Of a stretch of DNA of 64,000 nucleotides, positions 62,842-64,000 are shown in pieces. The DNA is from Thermoanaerobacterium aotearoense (GTDB taxonomy: Bacteria > Bacillota > Thermoanaerobacteria > Thermoanaerobacterales > Thermoanaerobacteraceae), in contig NZ_CP047602.1 of the NCBI RefSeq assembly GCF_009905255.1, positions 1,240,001-1,304,000 of the forward strand. Reading direction: 5' to 3'. Positions within the stretch are counted from its first letter, which is position 1. Every line of letters starts with the position of its first letter. The notes under the pieces were generated by a model, which saw nothing but the letters and a program-made list of their open reading frames with translations, ran no database searches and had not been told where the DNA came from. The position numbers and the translations under genes were made by a program.

Positions 62842-63450
62842 ATGAACGCAAGTTTTGCAATATATAAAAAAGCTTATGTTAATACCTTAAAGGCATATCA
62901 AATAGGTCAAGACACATTGCCTATTATAAAAAAGGCTATATTTTACGGTGTTAAGATGATTAATACAATGAAAGATGAGATCATAGGCGAGGATTTAATA
63001 TGTAATTTTAAACTGATAAATTCAATAATTGATATGATGTCAACAATAACGCCAAAGGAGTTTATCAATATATTCCCGATAAAAAAGGACTATAAAGGCT
63101 ATAAATTCGATACAAAAGATTACTTTTATACAATAGATTATTTAAAAACACTTGACCTTGATACATCTATAGGGGATAAGATATTGGACTTCTTATGGGA
63201 ATATGTGAATGACGATATTCACGAATTTGTTGTGAAAATGTTATTAACTATGAGCCATTTAAGGCAGATGGAAGGACAGCCTTCAATTGCGGAAGAATTC
63301 GCTAACATGATGGGCATTAAGACCTATAAAGTTTATACAGACAATAAAGGCAAGAAGTTTTTATATGATAGTGAAACAGGAAAAACAATGCCGATTAAAG
63401 ATAAAAAATCGTTTAAGATCATTAAAAGCAATAGTGTGAAAGTGGGGTGA
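62842..63450 (+). CDS. hypothetical protein of the mobile element
   Basis: 202 aa, no membrane span. Ile/Lys/Asp-rich, with DEIIGEDLICNFKLINSIIDMMSTITPKEF-type helices and a more ordered C-terminus (KTYKVYTDNKGKKFLYDSETGKTMPIKDKKSF). AAGGGGGAAA precedes the ATG. Family not recognised. Same operon as its neighbours (12 bases from the previous gene). Confidence 0.7.
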   Translation: MNASFAIYKKAYVNTLKAYQIGQDTLPIIKKAIFYGVKMINTMKDEIIGEDLICNFKLINSIIDMMSTITPKEFINIFPIKKDYKGYKFDTKDYFYTIDYLKTLDLDTSIGDKILDFLWEYVNDDIHEFVVKMLLTMSHLRQMEGQPSIAEEFANMMGIKTYKVYTDNKGKKFLYDSETGKTMPIKDKKSFKIIKSNSVKVG

Positions 63451-63454
63451 GAGT

Positions 63455-63589
63455 ATGGTGGATCATCAAAGATTAGAAAAGCTACTGAAAGAGATTGAAA
63501 AACTATCAGATGACGACCTTGATGCCTTGCTAAAAGTGATTGATGAAAGACGATGGGAAATGTTTTTCGGAAGAAATAACAATAAATAA
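63455..63589 (+). CDS. 44-aa acidic helical small protein
   Basis: ATG 63455 lies 4 bases after the preceding stop, with GGGGTGAGAG upstream. RLEKLLKEIEKLSDDDLDALLKVIDERR reads as two amphipathic helices like small phage or toxin-antitoxin regulators; then EMFFGRNNNK. Function unknown. Confidence 0.6.
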   Translation: MVDHQRLEKLLKEIEKLSDDDLDALLKVIDERRWEMFFGRNNNK

Positions 63590-63947
63590 ATTGGCGAAAT
63601 ATTCTTAAAAATGTCAAGAAATGTCATAAAAATAGAGGTCTTAAAAATCATGAAACACAGTTGTATCAGGCATTTGAAGAATTTTGCTATTCAAAAGTTT
63701 AACATGTAAGTGCCATAAGTATAAAAGCGGTCAATTTGTCCGAATTTTTTAAGAAAGTTTACAAAAGTTTACAAAATCGGGGGCTTTTAAATCGATGAAA
63801 ACCACATATATCAAGCCTTCAAGGAGAATGGAAGCAATAAGAGTGTAACATTTGAAAGCGTAAAAATTTTTTTAATCTGACTTTTCTGACGCTATAAAAA
63901 AAGCTGCTAGTATTTTTATACTAGCACCTAAAAAGAGGCGGTTTTAA
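63590..63947. other. non-coding stretch of the mobile element
   Basis: No intact gene. It contains two similar segments (about 63640-63700 and 63785-63850) that in one frame read NHETQLYQAFEEF and DENHIYQAFKENG, a tandem AAAGTTTAC (63756 and 63766 regions), and a hairpin TGCTAGTAT TTT TATACTAGCA (63904-63925 region). Confidence 0.5.
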
Positions 63948-64000
63948 ATGGGCTATAAAGGGCGGTTGATAATTAGGGCGATATTAAAATATGCCAAAAG
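63948..64000 (+). CDS. start of an open frame cut by the window end
   Basis: ATG 63948 follows AGAGGCGG with good spacing; 17 codons are visible (MGYKGRLIIRAILKYAK) and basic. Too short to assign. Confidence 0.4.
   Translation, partial: MGYKGRLIIRAILKYAK

Overview
The window looks like a chromosome segment of a low-GC, anaerobic, probably thermophilic Firmicute of the class Clostridia (Thermoanaerobacterium/Thermoanaerobacter type; this is an inference). The reasons are AT-rich codon use, AGGAGG ribosome sites with many TTG/GTG starts, three T-box leaders, a type III glutamine synthetase, a clostridial-type complete trp operon, and Bacillus-like gene order in two blocks (aspS-6S RNA-tcdA...rarA-Rrf2-iscS, and alaS-ireB-ruvX-yrzB-...-mltG-methyltransferase-U32). 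No genome comparison could be run.

Layout. 1-0.85 kb: the end of smpB, then tmRNA and tRNA-Ala. 1-3.3 kb: glnN on the minus strand with a promoter and a long leader hairpin. 3.4-8.5 kb: an oxidoreductase, an HlyD-like protein and the ylm/divIVA division cluster (yggS, sepF, yggT, ylmH, divIVA). 8.5-12.7 kb: Ile T-box-ileS, mtnN and a thiamine-binding-type protein. 12.7-14.7 kb: an IS1634-like insertion sequence with a transposase split between two frames and flanked by a perfect 63-bp direct repeat. 14.7-21.5 kb: a Trp T-box with two terminator/antiterminator modules, then trpEGDCFBA. 21.6-28.1 kb: bcp, small membrane proteins, a DksA-like protein, tRNA-Trp, transketolase, lspA and an RluD-type gene. 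28.1-32.5 kb: Asp-specific T-box-hisS-aspS, 6S RNA, tcdA. 32.5-38 kb: accessory genes set between tcdA and rarA: csoR, trxA, a cis-prenyltransferase homologue, and a three-gene module (ATP-grasp enzyme, small AhpD/CMD-like protein, permease) in which every protein carries adjacent or near-adjacent cysteines. 38-41.2 kb: rarA, an Rrf2 regulator and iscS. 41.2-46.5 kb: a second accessory block with an HTH-TPR regulator, two CPBP proteases, an ABC exporter stub, an MFS transporter and a membrane protein. 46.6-59.4 kb: conserved RNA, wall and division genes (AI-2E family, alaS, ireB, ruvX, yrzB, fur, rnjA, ylbF, mltG, methyltransferase, U32 peptidase, PBP). 59.5-64 kb: the left part of a mobile element with a structured leader RNA, a MerR/excisionase-type HTH protein, a Cys-rich small protein, a CHC2 zinc-finger protein, a DUF3987 protein and an iteron-like array of ten TACGTA sites.

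The strongest candidate for an undescribed system is the Cys-pair ATP-grasp/CMD-like/permease operon (34.1-37.6 kb). Other points of interest are the insertion sequence whose unusually long target duplication rebuilt the trp promoter, the possible -1 frameshift site in its transposase, the tandem-module Trp T-box, the leader RNA and TACGTA array of the mobile element, and a 66-bp repeat found at the downstream edge of both accessory blocks.
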